Shown in pieces: positions 39,612 through 48,401 of a stretch of DNA of 64,000 bases (its first letter is position 1; the number at the start of each line of letters is the position of its first letter). The DNA lies in the NCBI GenBank assembly GCA_018814405.1, contig JAHIZO010000008.1:124001-188000 (forward strand), read 5' to 3'. The notes under the pieces are model-generated. The model saw only the letters and a list, made by a program, of their open reading frames with translations, made no database searches and was not told where the DNA came from. A program made the translations under genes and the position numbers. This DNA is from Gammaproteobacteria bacterium (GTDB lineage Bacteria; Pseudomonadota; Gammaproteobacteria; Burkholderiales; Gallionellaceae).

Positions 39612-41333
39612 TCAGACTATCCCCGGATTACCCCCTACTCCCTTCAACTTCGGCACGTTTGGTGCCGTTACCTTAACCACTTTCTCGTTGCGCAAGTGAC
39701 GTGCGACCAAGTCCCAGACCGGTTCGCCACCTTTGTCTCGTGCGGCTTCCGAGACCGGTGCCCAGCCTGCGACTTTGTAGGTTTTGCTGGCTTCCAGCGG
39801 CTTGCCTGCCAGTCGCATGTCCTGAATGCGTTTTCCCATGGCAGCGCCCGGTTCGCAGGTGTATTCCAGCCCGCCCACACGCACCATGTCGCCGCCCTGC
39901 TGGTAGTAGGGGTCGGGATTGAACAGGTTGTCGCCCACGTCTTCGAGGATGGTCTTGATCTGCGCGCCGGTCATCTCGGTGAGCGTGGTGAACGGGTAGG
40001 TGATCGCCGTTTGGTTGAGCACGTCTTCCATGGTGATATCTGCCCCGGGCAACAAGGATGTGCCCCAACGGAAGCCGGGGGAGAAGGCGATGGGTGCATC
40101 TTTCTCTTTCATCAATGCGTCGAGGATGACTTGGTCGAAGCTGCCGTTGAAGTTGCCACGACGATAGAGCAGGCCGTCGGTGGTGGCGAGCTTCTCGTCC
40201 AGCTTTGCGGCGTAGGGCGCGCGATGTTTTTGTATCAGTGCGGCCATGTCTTTATCCGCTGCAAGCAGATTGGAGAACACCGGCAGCAGTTTGTAATGGA
40301 AACCTTTTACCTTGCCGCCCTTCACGTCGAAATCGAGCACGCCGAGGAACTTGCCGTTGGAACCGGCATTGGTCACCAGCGTGACGCCGCCCGCGTTCTT
40401 CACCGGGATGGGTGCGGGAATGCCGTCGTGCGTGTGACCACCGAGGATGGCGTCGAGACCGGTCACGCGCGAGGCGAGTTTGAGATCGACGTCCATGCCG
40501 TTGTGCGACAGCAGCACGGCGACCTGTGCGCCTTTGCCGCGCGCTTCGTTGATGATCTCTTGCAGGTTGTCTTCCTGAATACCGTATGACCAATCCGGCA
40601 CGAAGTAGCGCGGGTTGGCGATGGTGCTGTAGGGGAAGGCCTGACCGATGATGGCGACGGGTACGCCGTTCATCTCTTTGATGACGTAGGGTTTGAACAC
40701 GGGGTCGCCGAAGTCGGTGGTCTTGACGTTGTGCGCGACGATATCCATCTTGCCCTGTAATTGTTCTTCGATCTCTTTCACGCGGTCTGCGCCGTAGGTG
40801 CATTCCCAGTGCATGGTCATCACGTCCACGCCGAGTTGCAGGCAGGCATCGACCATGTCTTGTCCGTTGGTCCACAAGGCTTGGCCCGTACCCTGCCAGG
40901 TGTCGCCACCATCCAGCAACAATGCGCCGGGACGCGAGGCGCGCACTTGTTTGACCAGGGTCGCCAGATGCGCAAAGCCACCCACTTTGCCGTAGTGACG
41001 CGCGGCTTCGACGTAGTCCAGGCTGGTGTAGGCGTGTGCCTGTTGTGTGCCGGGTTTGACGCCGAAGTGTTTGAGCAGCGCATTGCCGACCAGATGCGGC
41101 GGTTGCCCGCTCATCGCGCCGATGCCGAGGTTGATCTCGGGCTCGCGGAAGAACACGGGATTGAGTTGTGCGTGGCTGTCGGTGATGTGCAGCAGGCTGA
41201 CATTGCCTTTGCGCGGCAGGTCGTACATGCGCGCTGCATCACTGGCGGCGTAGGATTCATTACTGTTCAGTACGAAGCCGCCCGCCGAGGCGATAGCCAA
41301 TATCTGAAGGAATTCGCGTCGATTCATGCCCAT
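39612..41333 (-). CDS. soxB: SoxB, dimanganese sulfate thiol esterase
   Basis: Periplasmic enzyme of 573 residues that hydrolyses sulfate from the SoxY-bound thiocysteine-S-sulfate. The ATG at 41333 has AAGGA 6 bases away; a second ATG two codons on is possible. The twin-arginine signal (MNRREFLQILAIASAGGF) predicts folded export with its metals. Metal motifs are LHITDSHAQLNP near 47, DGGDTWQG near 143, LLSHNGMD and GGHTHDG. The length is usual for SoxB. A hairpin at 41378-41403 separates it from soxX. Confidence 0.93.
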   Translation of the reverse strand: MGMNRREFLQILAIASAGGFVLNSNESYAASDAARMYDLPRKGNVSLLHITDSHAQLNPVFFREPEINLGIGAMSGQPPHLVGNALLKHFGVKPGTQQAHAYTSLDYVEAARHYGKVGGFAHLATLVKQVRASRPGALLLDGGDTWQGTGQALWTNGQDMVDACLQLGVDVMTMHWECTYGADRVKEIEEQLQGKMDIVAHNVKTTDFGDPVFKPYVIKEMNGVPVAIIGQAFPYSTIANPRYFVPDWSYGIQEDNLQEIINEARGKGAQVAVLLSHNGMDVDLKLASRVTGLDAILGGHTHDGIPAPIPVKNAGGVTLVTNAGSNGKFLGVLDFDVKGGKVKGFHYKLLPVFSNLLAADKDMAALIQKHRAPYAAKLDEKLATTDGLLYRRGNFNGSFDQVILDALMKEKDAPIAFSPGFRWGTSLLPGADITMEDVLNQTAITYPFTTLTEMTGAQIKTILEDVGDNLFNPDPYYQQGGDMVRVGGLEYTCEPGAAMGKRIQDMRLAGKPLEASKTYKVAGWAPVSEAARDKGGEPVWDLVARHLRNEKVVKVTAPNVPKLKGVGGNPGIV

Positions 41334-41377
41334 CTGATTTCCTTTGTAGAAAGCAGGCTGATTAAGTGTGCAAGATT

Positions 41378-41403
41378 CCATCCCCCTCGAACGGGGGGGA
41401 TGG
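41378..41403 (-). terminator. strong hairpin between soxX and soxB
   Basis: A perfect 9-bp stem (CCATCCCCC / GGGGGATGG, 8-base loop) lies just after the soxX stop and 45 bp before the soxB start. It lacks a T-run on the minus strand, so it may be an attenuator or an mRNA-processing and stability element rather than a full terminator. Confidence 0.5.
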
Positions 41404-41414
41404 ATCATTACGCG

Positions 41415-42041
41415 TTACTTGTTGACGGGCGATTCCGGATCGAGCAGCAGTGCCACCAGGTCCTTCATCTGATCTTCTGTCAGGATGCCCATGTGACCGA
41501 AGCGCGGCATGTTGGCACATGCGTTGCCAGCCTTGGCGTTGTAGATGCGGGCATAGGCGTAACGCTGGATGTCCTCACCGTAGCCACGCTCCTTGCCGAA
41601 GTGCAGCAGGCTGGGGCCGATGGTGCCGTAGGCGATCTCGGTTGAAGACAGCTGGTGACAGTTGTAGCAGTTGCCACCGCGCGGGTCTTCGGCCTTGTCT
41701 TTCCAGGTCATACCTTTGCCGCTCTGCGCCAGTTTCTCGCCGGCTTTCCAGTCGCCCATGAACTTACCGTCCGCCGGCCACTTGATGGCTTCGGCTTCTT
41801 TGGCTTCCAGTTTGGCTTTGAGTTTCTTGGGCAGTTTGTCGACATACTTGCTGCATGCAGCCTGCAACTCGTCCTGGTTGACGCGGGTCGCCTTGGCGAT
41901 GCCCTTGTCGCGGAAGTCGCGCTTCACGATCATGGCGGTCTTGGCGTCCAGGTCTTTTGCAGTGTTTCCCGCCTGCGACGGTGTTGCAACCATGGCCAGT
42001 GAGAGGCTGACCGCGAATCCAATCATTGATTTTGTTTTCAT
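41415..42041 (-). CDS. soxX: SoxX, cytochrome c subunit
   Basis: Periplasmic c-type cytochrome of 208 residues. The ATG at 42041 was preferred because AGGAG lies 9 bases before it, while it touches the earlier ATG at 42050. The signal peptide ends ATPSQA. The haem site is CYNCH near 128, and the likely axial methionine is in NMPRFGHMG. An N-terminal stretch of about 100 residues before the haem makes it a long-type SoxX. It pairs with SoxA to couple thiosulfate to SoxY while passing electrons to the chain. Confidence 0.9.
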   Translation of the reverse strand: MKTKSMIGFAVSLSLAMVATPSQAGNTAKDLDAKTAMIVKRDFRDKGIAKATRVNQDELQAACSKYVDKLPKKLKAKLEAKEAEAIKWPADGKFMGDWKAGEKLAQSGKGMTWKDKAEDPRGGNCYNCHQLSSTEIAYGTIGPSLLHFGKERGYGEDIQRYAYARIYNAKAGNACANMPRFGHMGILTEDQMKDLVALLLDPESPVNK

Positions 42042-42053
42042 GTTCGTCATCTC

Positions 42054-42875
42054 CTAGCGTTTCAGACCTGGGCCGACATATTCCGCGCCGTTCGCGCTGA
42101 CAGCCAGATAGGTGGTCAATGCGATGGTGGCTTCGGATGCGAACTTCGGTTCCGGGAAGCGTTGCTGGCGGAAGCAGTCGTTCAGACGCCACTGGTAGGA
42201 ACGGGTCAGACCCTGCGATACGCGGTAAGCGGGCCAGCTGGTGTAGGCAGTCTGTGCATCCTTTTTGCTGCTGCGCATGTTGGGCAGATCTTGCATGCGG
42301 ATGCGCACGCCGCTGGTGGCATGACAGGTGGAGCAGGCGAAGTCATACGGGCCGGCGCGATAGTTGAAGATGCGCTTGCCGATCTCGTAGGCTTCTTTCA
42401 CCTTGGGATGCTTGGTGGAGACTTTCATCTTCATGCCCTTGGATTGCCCAACCACATAGGTTGCCAGCGAGGAGATGTCGGAGTCCTTCTTGTCGGAGGC
42501 GAACGGCTTGGCGGTGATCTGCTCTTCCGGGATGCCCTGCAAGGTGGTCATGCAGGTGAGCAGGCGCGATTCCAGATCCTGCACCATCTTCGTGTCTTTG
42601 AAGTAGCGCGGCATCTCGGCATAAGCACCTTTGACCACGCCCTTGCCCTTGCCCAGATCGCATTTCTCCAAGCTGGCTTTCTTCGGGCCACCCGGCGTCT
42701 TCCACAGTTCTTCGCCGCGCATCTCGTCGAACTCGGCCGGATTGCCATCGCTGATCATCTCGCGATATTGCTCGATGCGCTCTGAATCGGTGACCGCCTT
42801 CTCTTCTGCCACCGCCGTCAGGCTGCTCGACAATGCCAGCACCATCACTGCCCTGAATATCTGATTGGTGTTCAT
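42054..42875 (-). CDS. soxA: SoxA, single-haem thiosulfate-oxidising cytochrome
   Basis: Periplasmic cytochrome of 273 residues, signal peptide of about 23 residues. Only one CxxCH is present (CSTCH near 182). The position of the second haem of dihaem SoxA reads EKCDLGKGKGV, so this is the monohaem type. The active-site cysteine that carries the persulfide ligand is in RLNDCFRQQRFPEP near 234. With SoxX it forms the enzyme that links thiosulfate to the SoxY cysteine. Confidence 0.9.
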   Translation of the reverse strand: MNTNQIFRAVMVLALSSSLTAVAEEKAVTDSERIEQYREMISDGNPAEFDEMRGEELWKTPGGPKKASLEKCDLGKGKGVVKGAYAEMPRYFKDTKMVQDLESRLLTCMTTLQGIPEEQITAKPFASDKKDSDISSLATYVVGQSKGMKMKVSTKHPKVKEAYEIGKRIFNYRAGPYDFACSTCHATSGVRIRMQDLPNMRSSKKDAQTAYTSWPAYRVSQGLTRSYQWRLNDCFRQQRFPEPKFASEATIALTTYLAVSANGAEYVGPGLKR

Positions 42876-42932
42876 TTGTTCTCCCTGATATAAAAATGGC
42901 CATGCAGTCGCATAGCCAATTCATTCATCTTC

Positions 42933-43247
42933 TTATGCCGAGATCGTTACCTCGTCGCTGCGGCTATCGCCGGTGTTGTCAACCCAGCTGATCATGACCT
43001 TCTCCCCCGCGCTGCCGCCCTTGAAACTGAACATCAGATAGGGGTTCTTGGAGATCGATTGCCCGAATTGCGCATCCAGCACGACGCGCCCCTGATATTC
43101 GGCTTTGACTTCGGTGATGAACCAAGCCGGGATCAGGGAGCCGTCCGCGTCTTTACGCAGGCCGGTTTCCATATCGTGCTGCATCAGGATCTTAACTTCG
43201 GTCATGCCATCCTTGACGGAGGCACGTATCTTCATTGGTTTGCCCAT
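42933..43247 (-). CDS. soxZ: SoxZ, sulfur-carrier partner
   Basis: Periplasmic immunoglobulin-fold protein of 104 residues that partners SoxY. Motifs are KPMKIRASVKDGMTEVKILM at the start and MSWVDNTGDS-like ISWVDNTGDSRSDE at the end. It has no signal peptide of its own and is presumably carried out with the Tat-exported SoxY. AAGGAAG precedes the ATG. Confidence 0.92.
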   Translation of the reverse strand: MGKPMKIRASVKDGMTEVKILMQHDMETGLRKDADGSLIPAWFITEVKAEYQGRVVLDAQFGQSISKNPYLMFSFKGGSAGEKVMISWVDNTGDSRSDEVTISA

Positions 43248-43286
43248 TTTGTCTTCCTTGTGCGAATGAGTGAGTGTTCGCTACGG

Positions 43287-43766
43287 CTAGCCGCCGCAGC
43301 CGCCTGCCGTGACTTTGACTTCTTTCGAAGTGCGGTAGTACTTGCCGTCGGCCTTGACCAGCGCAACCACATGGGCTGTCTTGCCCATCTTTACGCGGGT
43401 GGTGACCTCTGCCGCCGTACCCTCGGGGATGTTGAATACTGCGGCCAGCACGTTGGGGTTCTTGTCCACCATGATGGCGATCTGCTCGACGTTTGGAAGA
43501 GAAGTGGAGATGCCGACCGGCACCACCGCGCCGTTCTCGGCGATCTCGGGGACCGTCAAACGGATGAGTGCCGAATTCTCTTCCGGGTTGCTTGCCCCCA
43601 GTGAGCTCAATGCCTCATCTACCGCCTTGGATGTGAATGCCGGCTTGTTCCATTCTGCCAGCGCCTCGCTTGGACGAAGCAGGCTCGCACCGCCGAACAA
43701 GGCCAGCAAGCCTATGCCCCCGGTGGATAATGCTTTGCGACGTCCCAGATCTATCTCTTTACTCAT
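43287..43766 (-). CDS. soxY: SoxY, sulfur-carrier protein
   Basis: Protein of 159 residues bearing the substrate during Sox oxidation. The ATG at 43766 sits behind GGGAG; the TTG codon just before it is not needed. A Tat signal (GRRKALSTGGIGLLALFGGA) leads it. The C-terminus is the carrier motif GGCGG, whose cysteine binds the sulfur intermediates. It is the first gene of soxYZAXB. Confidence 0.93.
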   Translation of the reverse strand: MSKEIDLGRRKALSTGGIGLLALFGGASLLRPSEALAEWNKPAFTSKAVDEALSSLGASNPEENSALIRLTVPEIAENGAVVPVGISTSLPNVEQIAIMVDKNPNVLAAVFNIPEGTAAEVTTRVKMGKTAHVVALVKADGKYYRTSKEVKVTAGGCGG

Positions 43767-44037
43767 CAAGATTCTCCCTTTCCCGTTTCGTTATTCCAAC
43801 AAGAACTGCACATTCGCCTGCTTAGTCCACCTTCGACGAATCACCTTGCAATGAAGCGTCAAGCGCGGTGCCGAACCGTATACCTGACAAGAATACAAAG
43901 TCAATAACGCTGGCATAGCCCTGATGGGTGATAAGGGAAGCTATTAAGTGTGACGCGAAGCCGGATTCACAGATATAGCGCGGGGTTGTGTTGGCAGCTT
44001 TGCAGCTTGTCGCCTGATCCTATCGCGTCCACACAGC
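43767..44037. other. sox upstream intergenic region
   Basis: About 270 bases without a gene between soxY and the terminator of the FecR-domain gene. It holds one plausible promoter (43877-43904), and I see no open reading frame or further repeat. Regulator sites for sox may lie here but none is recognised. Confidence 0.5.
43877..43904 (-). promoter_or_regulatory. candidate sigma70 promoter for soxYZAXB
   Basis: On the minus strand TTGACT (43904-43899), 16 bases, TATACG (43882-43877), about 110 bases before the soxY ATG. Match by eye only. Confidence 0.4.
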
Positions 44038-44065
44038 AAAAAGGCCTGCAAAATCTGCAGGCCTT
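44038..44065 (-). terminator. rho-independent terminator of the Slam/FecR operon
   Basis: A perfect 10-bp stem AAGGCCTGCA / TGCAGGCCTT (44041-44065) is followed on the minus strand by a T-run. It lies 25 bases after the stop of the FecR-domain gene. Confidence 0.85.
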
Positions 44066-44089
44066 GGGACTTTATCGCTGACCGATTAC

Positions 44090-46774
44090 TCAGCGATGGA
44101 ATGCCAGGACGCCATTCACGGTGGTTGATCGATCTTGGAAACCGTACACCACCCCCGCGCCGGTAGCGCCTATTCCAGTGAACGAACCGCCCACCCCCCC
44201 CTGAGTCGCCACACCATTGGCAGTGGCTGTAAACGTGCCGCCACCATTCCCGTCACCGAAGATAGTTTGCTGGATAGGCAAGTTAGAACCTGTCGCTACA
44301 TAGTTGGTGCCTGCCACAGTCGCGTTCACTCCCACATTCACGGTCATGGCCGAGAAGTCGGCTTGCAATGTCGCACCGTTCAAAGTGCCCACGTTACCCA
44401 GGTTGTCGGTCGGGTTGGTGCCGCCCCCTAGCGAATAGGTAAACGTTCCCGAAGCCGGCAACGTCACTGGCCCGTTCATGATCGGCGCAGCCAGCCAGTG
44501 CAAGCTGCTGGTCGTGTTGCTGACCGACGCCAAAGGCGTGTTGGTCACGCGATCGGACACTCCCATATTCCCGCCTTGCCAGCGCCCCCAACTGATACCC
44601 GACACAGTGTCTTTTCCCAGGTTGGTAGTAGTAGCCGTTCCGATGGAAATGATGTTGGAGTTCTGGCTGACTGCCGTACCACCCTGAGTCGATCCTCCGT
44701 TATTGGAACCCATATCAAAGCGGGTCAGATTGCCTGCCGCGTCTTTGATCACGCGTCCTGCATTATTAAATGTCCCGTTGATATCGTAAAAAGTGTTGCC
44801 TCCGTTGGAGACGCCAAGCGGGTCGTACCTTGAGATCGCGACCAGTTGATACGGCGTAGCAAGATTTACCGTCGTCGCGGGCGATCCGTTGAAAGTATCA
44901 ATCCTGAATGCAGCAGCGCCGCTGATACTTTGCGCCAAAGTGTCGTTGAAGTAGTACTGTAAAAATGCGCCGTTGATGCCGTTGCCGGTGATCTGACCGG
45001 AGATATATCCCTGCCCTGTTGTCGTTCCATCCATGACAATGTTCAAGGTGCCGCCACCGTAAGTATCAAAGTGTGAGCGGGAATTCCCGACGCCGCTATT
45101 GGATGTCAGCGGCATCGCAGTGGCAGTGGCTGTCCAGCTATGTCCGCCACCGTTCACCGCCAGATTCGCCCCCACGGATTGATTGGTGAAGTTCACCGTC
45201 AGGCTGGCTGAACCTATCGCGCCAGTCGAACCTGCCTGTGTGACTGGCGCGGTGCCGCCATCGAATACGTAAGTCGCGGTACCGACCAATGCCTCCGGCA
45301 GATAGAAAGGATTCACGCTGGGCCCGGCGATCCAGCTTCCGTAGCCACCAGAGAACGTCTGTGTAAAGGAAGTGGGAGGCGAGCCTGCGTACAAAGTGGT
45401 GGTGGTCAGCGCAGGCACCGCAGCATAGCGACCGAACTTGATCCCTGTGGAAGTCACACTATTCGCGGCCCCTGGCACAGCACCAGTAGCGCCAGTCAAT
45501 GTATAGGTCTCCCCCGTACTGCACGGTGCAACGGAGCAGGTCCCCCCAAAAGTCACCGTGAAGCTGGGGTCGGCGGCAGACGGATCGATGGCCGTCGGCA
45601 AGGTTTCAAAGTTGTATGGCTGTCCAAAGGCGGAGAACGTTAAACTATCTGCGACCAACAATGACGTCACCACATAGGGATTGCTTACCGGCTTCGTCTC
45701 CAGCGTGTTCAATGTTGTGGTCGAGCCATCCTGCACAAGTGTTTGCGTAGTTGAGTTCAATGTCGCACCAGTGGTGGAGTTGACCAGCACAACAGGGACG
45801 AGCAACTGTGGAGCATCGATCACAGGTACCGGTTGCGGAGCACCAACCTGAGGGGGGCTGTTCAAGGCAGGTGCGACATCCCCCGCGACAGTCCTGATCG
45901 GGGCTGGGCCGGAGCCATCAGCCTCGGGCGCGGGCGCGGGCGCTCCAGCTGCTGCCTGCCCGTTATCTCCCTCTCCATTCTTGCGCGCTTGTGCGCCATC
46001 GTTTCCCGGTTGTTTTGCATTGCCATCCTGTGGTGTTTTTTCGCCGTCCTTTTGTCCCGAAGCTCCTTGCCCGGTTTTGCCGGCATTTTCTTCTTCATTC
46101 TCCTTGATAGTTTTACTAGGGGCTGCAGCTACAGTGAAGATACTTGTATTGACCGGCGCCAGAACAGGCCGTGCATTCAGTCCGCTTGCAAAGCCCATTT
46201 GATTTGGCAGCACATTGACAGTGCCCAAGTTCGTCGTAAGCGTCGTTTCGCCTACGTTCACTTTGCTATACGTTCCCGGCTGCGCCTCCCCTGCGGGGCT
46301 TCCGATTGCCCCCAAAGGTGGCACAACGAATGACTCGTGATCGGTGCCACGGATACCAATAGTGGCCGATGGTGTCTTTATTCTGTAATTGCGTTTGTTC
46401 TTGGAACCGATCAGGCCGGTCACAGCCCTGAAGCCGCCTTTGAGCAATGAAAAAATGCTGCGCTCATTGCCGTCCTGCTTGCCACTGAATACAAACTGGT
46501 CGAACTTCATCTGCGTATTCGGACGAATCGCGACAAAGCCCCCATCCAGCATCTTGATTTGAGCTGAAGACGAGATCGCGGTGGAGATGAAATCTCCCTC
46601 CGATACCCTGTCACCCTTCCTAAGGGTGCGAGTAACCCCAGAAGTCGTGACCTTCACATTCCCGTGTACGAATTGAACCTTACCGGCCACGGCAGCTTCC
46701 GCAACTTGCATCGAAAACATCAGACTGACCGATGCGAAGGCTAGGAAATATTTAATTTGTTTGGTTATATTCAT
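44090..46774 (-). CDS. secreted FecR-domain protein with two tandem TbpB-like beta domains (putative Slam cargo)
   Basis: Protein of 894 residues from the ATG at 46774 (GAGG upstream). The signal peptide ends QVAEAA with no lipobox cysteine. A FecR domain spans about 33-150 (GNVKVTTSGVTRTLRKGD, IKTPSATIGIRGTDHE). A disordered Gly/Pro/Ala/Glu linker spans about 218-325. Two related units of about 170 residues follow (about 440-615 and 722-894). Each has GI-x-[FW]GR[YW], then [SH]W[IL]A[GA]P, LP...T[AF]TY...GGT, and GxGxxGAxxxYxF at the end. These resemble the beta-barrel domains of TbpB-type proteins exported by Slam. No FecI sigma factor or TonB receptor is nearby, so an anti-sigma role is unlikely. 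Confidence 0.65.
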   Translation of the reverse strand: MNITKQIKYFLAFASVSLMFSMQVAEAAVAGKVQFVHGNVKVTTSGVTRTLRKGDRVSEGDFISTAISSSAQIKMLDGGFVAIRPNTQMKFDQFVFSGKQDGNERSIFSLLKGGFRAVTGLIGSKNKRNYRIKTPSATIGIRGTDHESFVVPPLGAIGSPAGEAQPGTYSKVNVGETTLTTNLGTVNVLPNQMGFASGLNARPVLAPVNTSIFTVAAAPSKTIKENEEENAGKTGQGASGQKDGEKTPQDGNAKQPGNDGAQARKNGEGDNGQAAAGAPAPAPEADGSGPAPIRTVAGDVAPALNSPPQVGAPQPVPVIDAPQLLVPVVLVNSTTGATLNSTTQTLVQDGSTTTLNTLETKPVSNPYVVTSLLVADSLTFSAFGQPYNFETLPTAIDPSAADPSFTVTFGGTCSVAPCSTGETYTLTGATGAVPGAANSVTSTGIKFGRYAAVPALTTTTLYAGSPPTSFTQTFSGGYGSWIAGPSVNPFYLPEALVGTATYVFDGGTAPVTQAGSTGAIGSASLTVNFTNQSVGANLAVNGGGHSWTATATAMPLTSNSGVGNSRSHFDTYGGGTLNIVMDGTTTGQGYISGQITGNGINGAFLQYYFNDTLAQSISGAAAFRIDTFNGSPATTVNLATPYQLVAISRYDPLGVSNGGNTFYDINGTFNNAGRVIKDAAGNLTRFDMGSNNGGSTQGGTAVSQNSNIISIGTATTTNLGKDTVSGISWGRWQGGNMGVSDRVTNTPLASVSNTTSSLHWLAAPIMNGPVTLPASGTFTYSLGGGTNPTDNLGNVGTLNGATLQADFSAMTVNVGVNATVAGTNYVATGSNLPIQQTIFGDGNGGGTFTATANGVATQGGVGGSFTGIGATGAGVVYGFQDRSTTVNGVLAFHR

Positions 46775-46808
46775 GATCAACCTCGTTCAAGAATGTTGCA
46801 CATGCCAA

Positions 46809-48257
46809 CTATCGAAAATCCCGACGTACCGTCATAGAAGCATCGATACGATCGAAACTGTAAATGGCTATATTGGATTTGTTGCGTGAATAGGCAATCT
46901 GCGGACGGATCGTCCACAGCTTGGTCAAATGCCAACTGGCGCCCAAAGAAAGATCGACCAGCTTATCGTCGCGCTTGATCAGGAACGCAAGGTTCTCTTT
47001 GTCGTAACGCCCGCGTTGATAGCCAACATTGGCAAACACTTCGACCGCATCACTGACTGGGGCTTGCCCCCCCAATCTCAAGCCGTAACCTGATTTACTA
47101 CCATCCGCCCGGTCATTCACTGCACCTTCTTTTAATCCGTTGACGCTGGCGAATAACACACTCTGCCCATCATCAAGAATATGCAACAGCCCTGCGCCTA
47201 CGACGGACAGATTGAAATCGTTCACTTGGTACGTGGGATCCGAATATCGATTCTTCCCGTATTGACCAAAAACATTGAGTTGATTCTTGGGGTTGAAATT
47301 ATGCTGCCAGCCTCCGGTGAACCCATATGCATTTCTGTTTTTCAGATGGGCCTGTTCATAGAAGCCCCAAGTCAGGCCTAATCGAAAAACCTCATTACCT
47401 GTCGCGAAGGCAGCACCAACTCTGGCATCTAAACTGCCAAAGTCATATGAGGGCATCTTATGGTTGTTGCGCTGCCGCAGATCAACACCGCCATTGACAC
47501 TCCATTGGTCAGTGAGCGTATGGCTAACTTCCCCGCCTATTGCCCCCATAAAGTAAGTGGCCGGTGTTTTCAGGCTGGTGGGATTCAATGTAAACACCAG
47601 ATCACCGAAAGCAGGAATAGCGACATCCGATTGGCTGGTGGAATTATTGACGTTCGTATCACGGCCGACCGTACCCTCAAGATAGACTGAATAGCGCGTC
47701 TTCCTAGCCTCTTCTGCCGAATCGATCGCGCCAAGATATTTCTCGATGGTGATGCGCGCAGCTTCCGGTGGCTCCTGTTTCATCACCATTTCGAGTTCAG
47801 TCTTGGCGCGCGAAAGGTCGCCCAGATGGAAATAAGAACGTGCCATATCCAGTCGCGCACCTGCAAAATTCGGATCGACTGCCAACACACGCTCAAGGGC
47901 AAGCGTAGCTTTATCTGGATGGCCGCTATCGAGCGCCGCTATGCCCAACAAGTAATCGAATTCAGTATTGCCTGCATATTCGAAATCCTTCGCAGACAAT
48001 AGTTGGAATGCCTCTTCAGCTTTTCCATTATTCAGCAACGCTTCTGCATCACGCAGTAACTCGTCGGGCGCATCGACTTTGACGCTTGGCTCATTTGATA
48101 CCTGTTTTTCGGGAGTTGCTGCGACTGAAGTTGGCTTGGCGAAAGGGGAGGAAAACGCCCTAATGACCACTCCACCAGCCGCATAAACTGACCCCTGCAT
48201 TCCGACCAGCAAGGACAAAACAATAGCAATAAAACTTCGTAACGACATACGTCCCAT
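46809..48257 (-). CDS. Slam-like outer-membrane translocon (TPR plus beta-barrel)
   Basis: Protein of 482 residues with a signal peptide (cleaved near VYAAG). A periplasmic TPR region spans about 65-195 (FDYLLGIAALDSGHPDKATLALERVL, LDMARSYFHLGDLSRAKTELE). The rest (about 200-482) is an outer-membrane barrel of alternating beta-strands. It opens with LEGTVGRDTNVNNST, the GxDxNVN form typical of Slam (DUF560), and ends in an aromatic-type C-terminus (RRDFR). Length and order match Slam, which moves surface lipoproteins or soluble haemophores across the outer membrane. The next gene, 34 bp on, encodes a protein with Slam-cargo-like domains. AAGGAG precedes the ATG. Confidence 0.65.
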   Translation of the reverse strand: MGRMSLRSFIAIVLSLLVGMQGSVYAAGGVVIRAFSSPFAKPTSVAATPEKQVSNEPSVKVDAPDELLRDAEALLNNGKAEEAFQLLSAKDFEYAGNTEFDYLLGIAALDSGHPDKATLALERVLAVDPNFAGARLDMARSYFHLGDLSRAKTELEMVMKQEPPEAARITIEKYLGAIDSAEEARKTRYSVYLEGTVGRDTNVNNSTSQSDVAIPAFGDLVFTLNPTSLKTPATYFMGAIGGEVSHTLTDQWSVNGGVDLRQRNNHKMPSYDFGSLDARVGAAFATGNEVFRLGLTWGFYEQAHLKNRNAYGFTGGWQHNFNPKNQLNVFGQYGKNRYSDPTYQVNDFNLSVVGAGLLHILDDGQSVLFASVNGLKEGAVNDRADGSKSGYGLRLGGQAPVSDAVEVFANVGYQRGRYDKENLAFLIKRDDKLVDLSLGASWHLTKLWTIRPQIAYSRNKSNIAIYSFDRIDASMTVRRDFR

Positions 48258-48401
48258 GCTTACTCCTTACGATTATCCGGGGCGACATAGACTGGCACTG
48301 CCACCAAATTTCGCGAAGCGCCTCTCGGCGAACGCTTGCTGTTCACTGCATTTTATTACCTGAGCCAGCCCATGTCGTCACGTTTTGGTCACGCAGACAG
48401 C

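Noticed and set aside
44090..46774. Anti-sigma regulator because of the FecR domain
   Set aside because: No transmembrane helix, sigma factor or TonB receptor gene; signal peptide and C-terminal beta units point to secretion.
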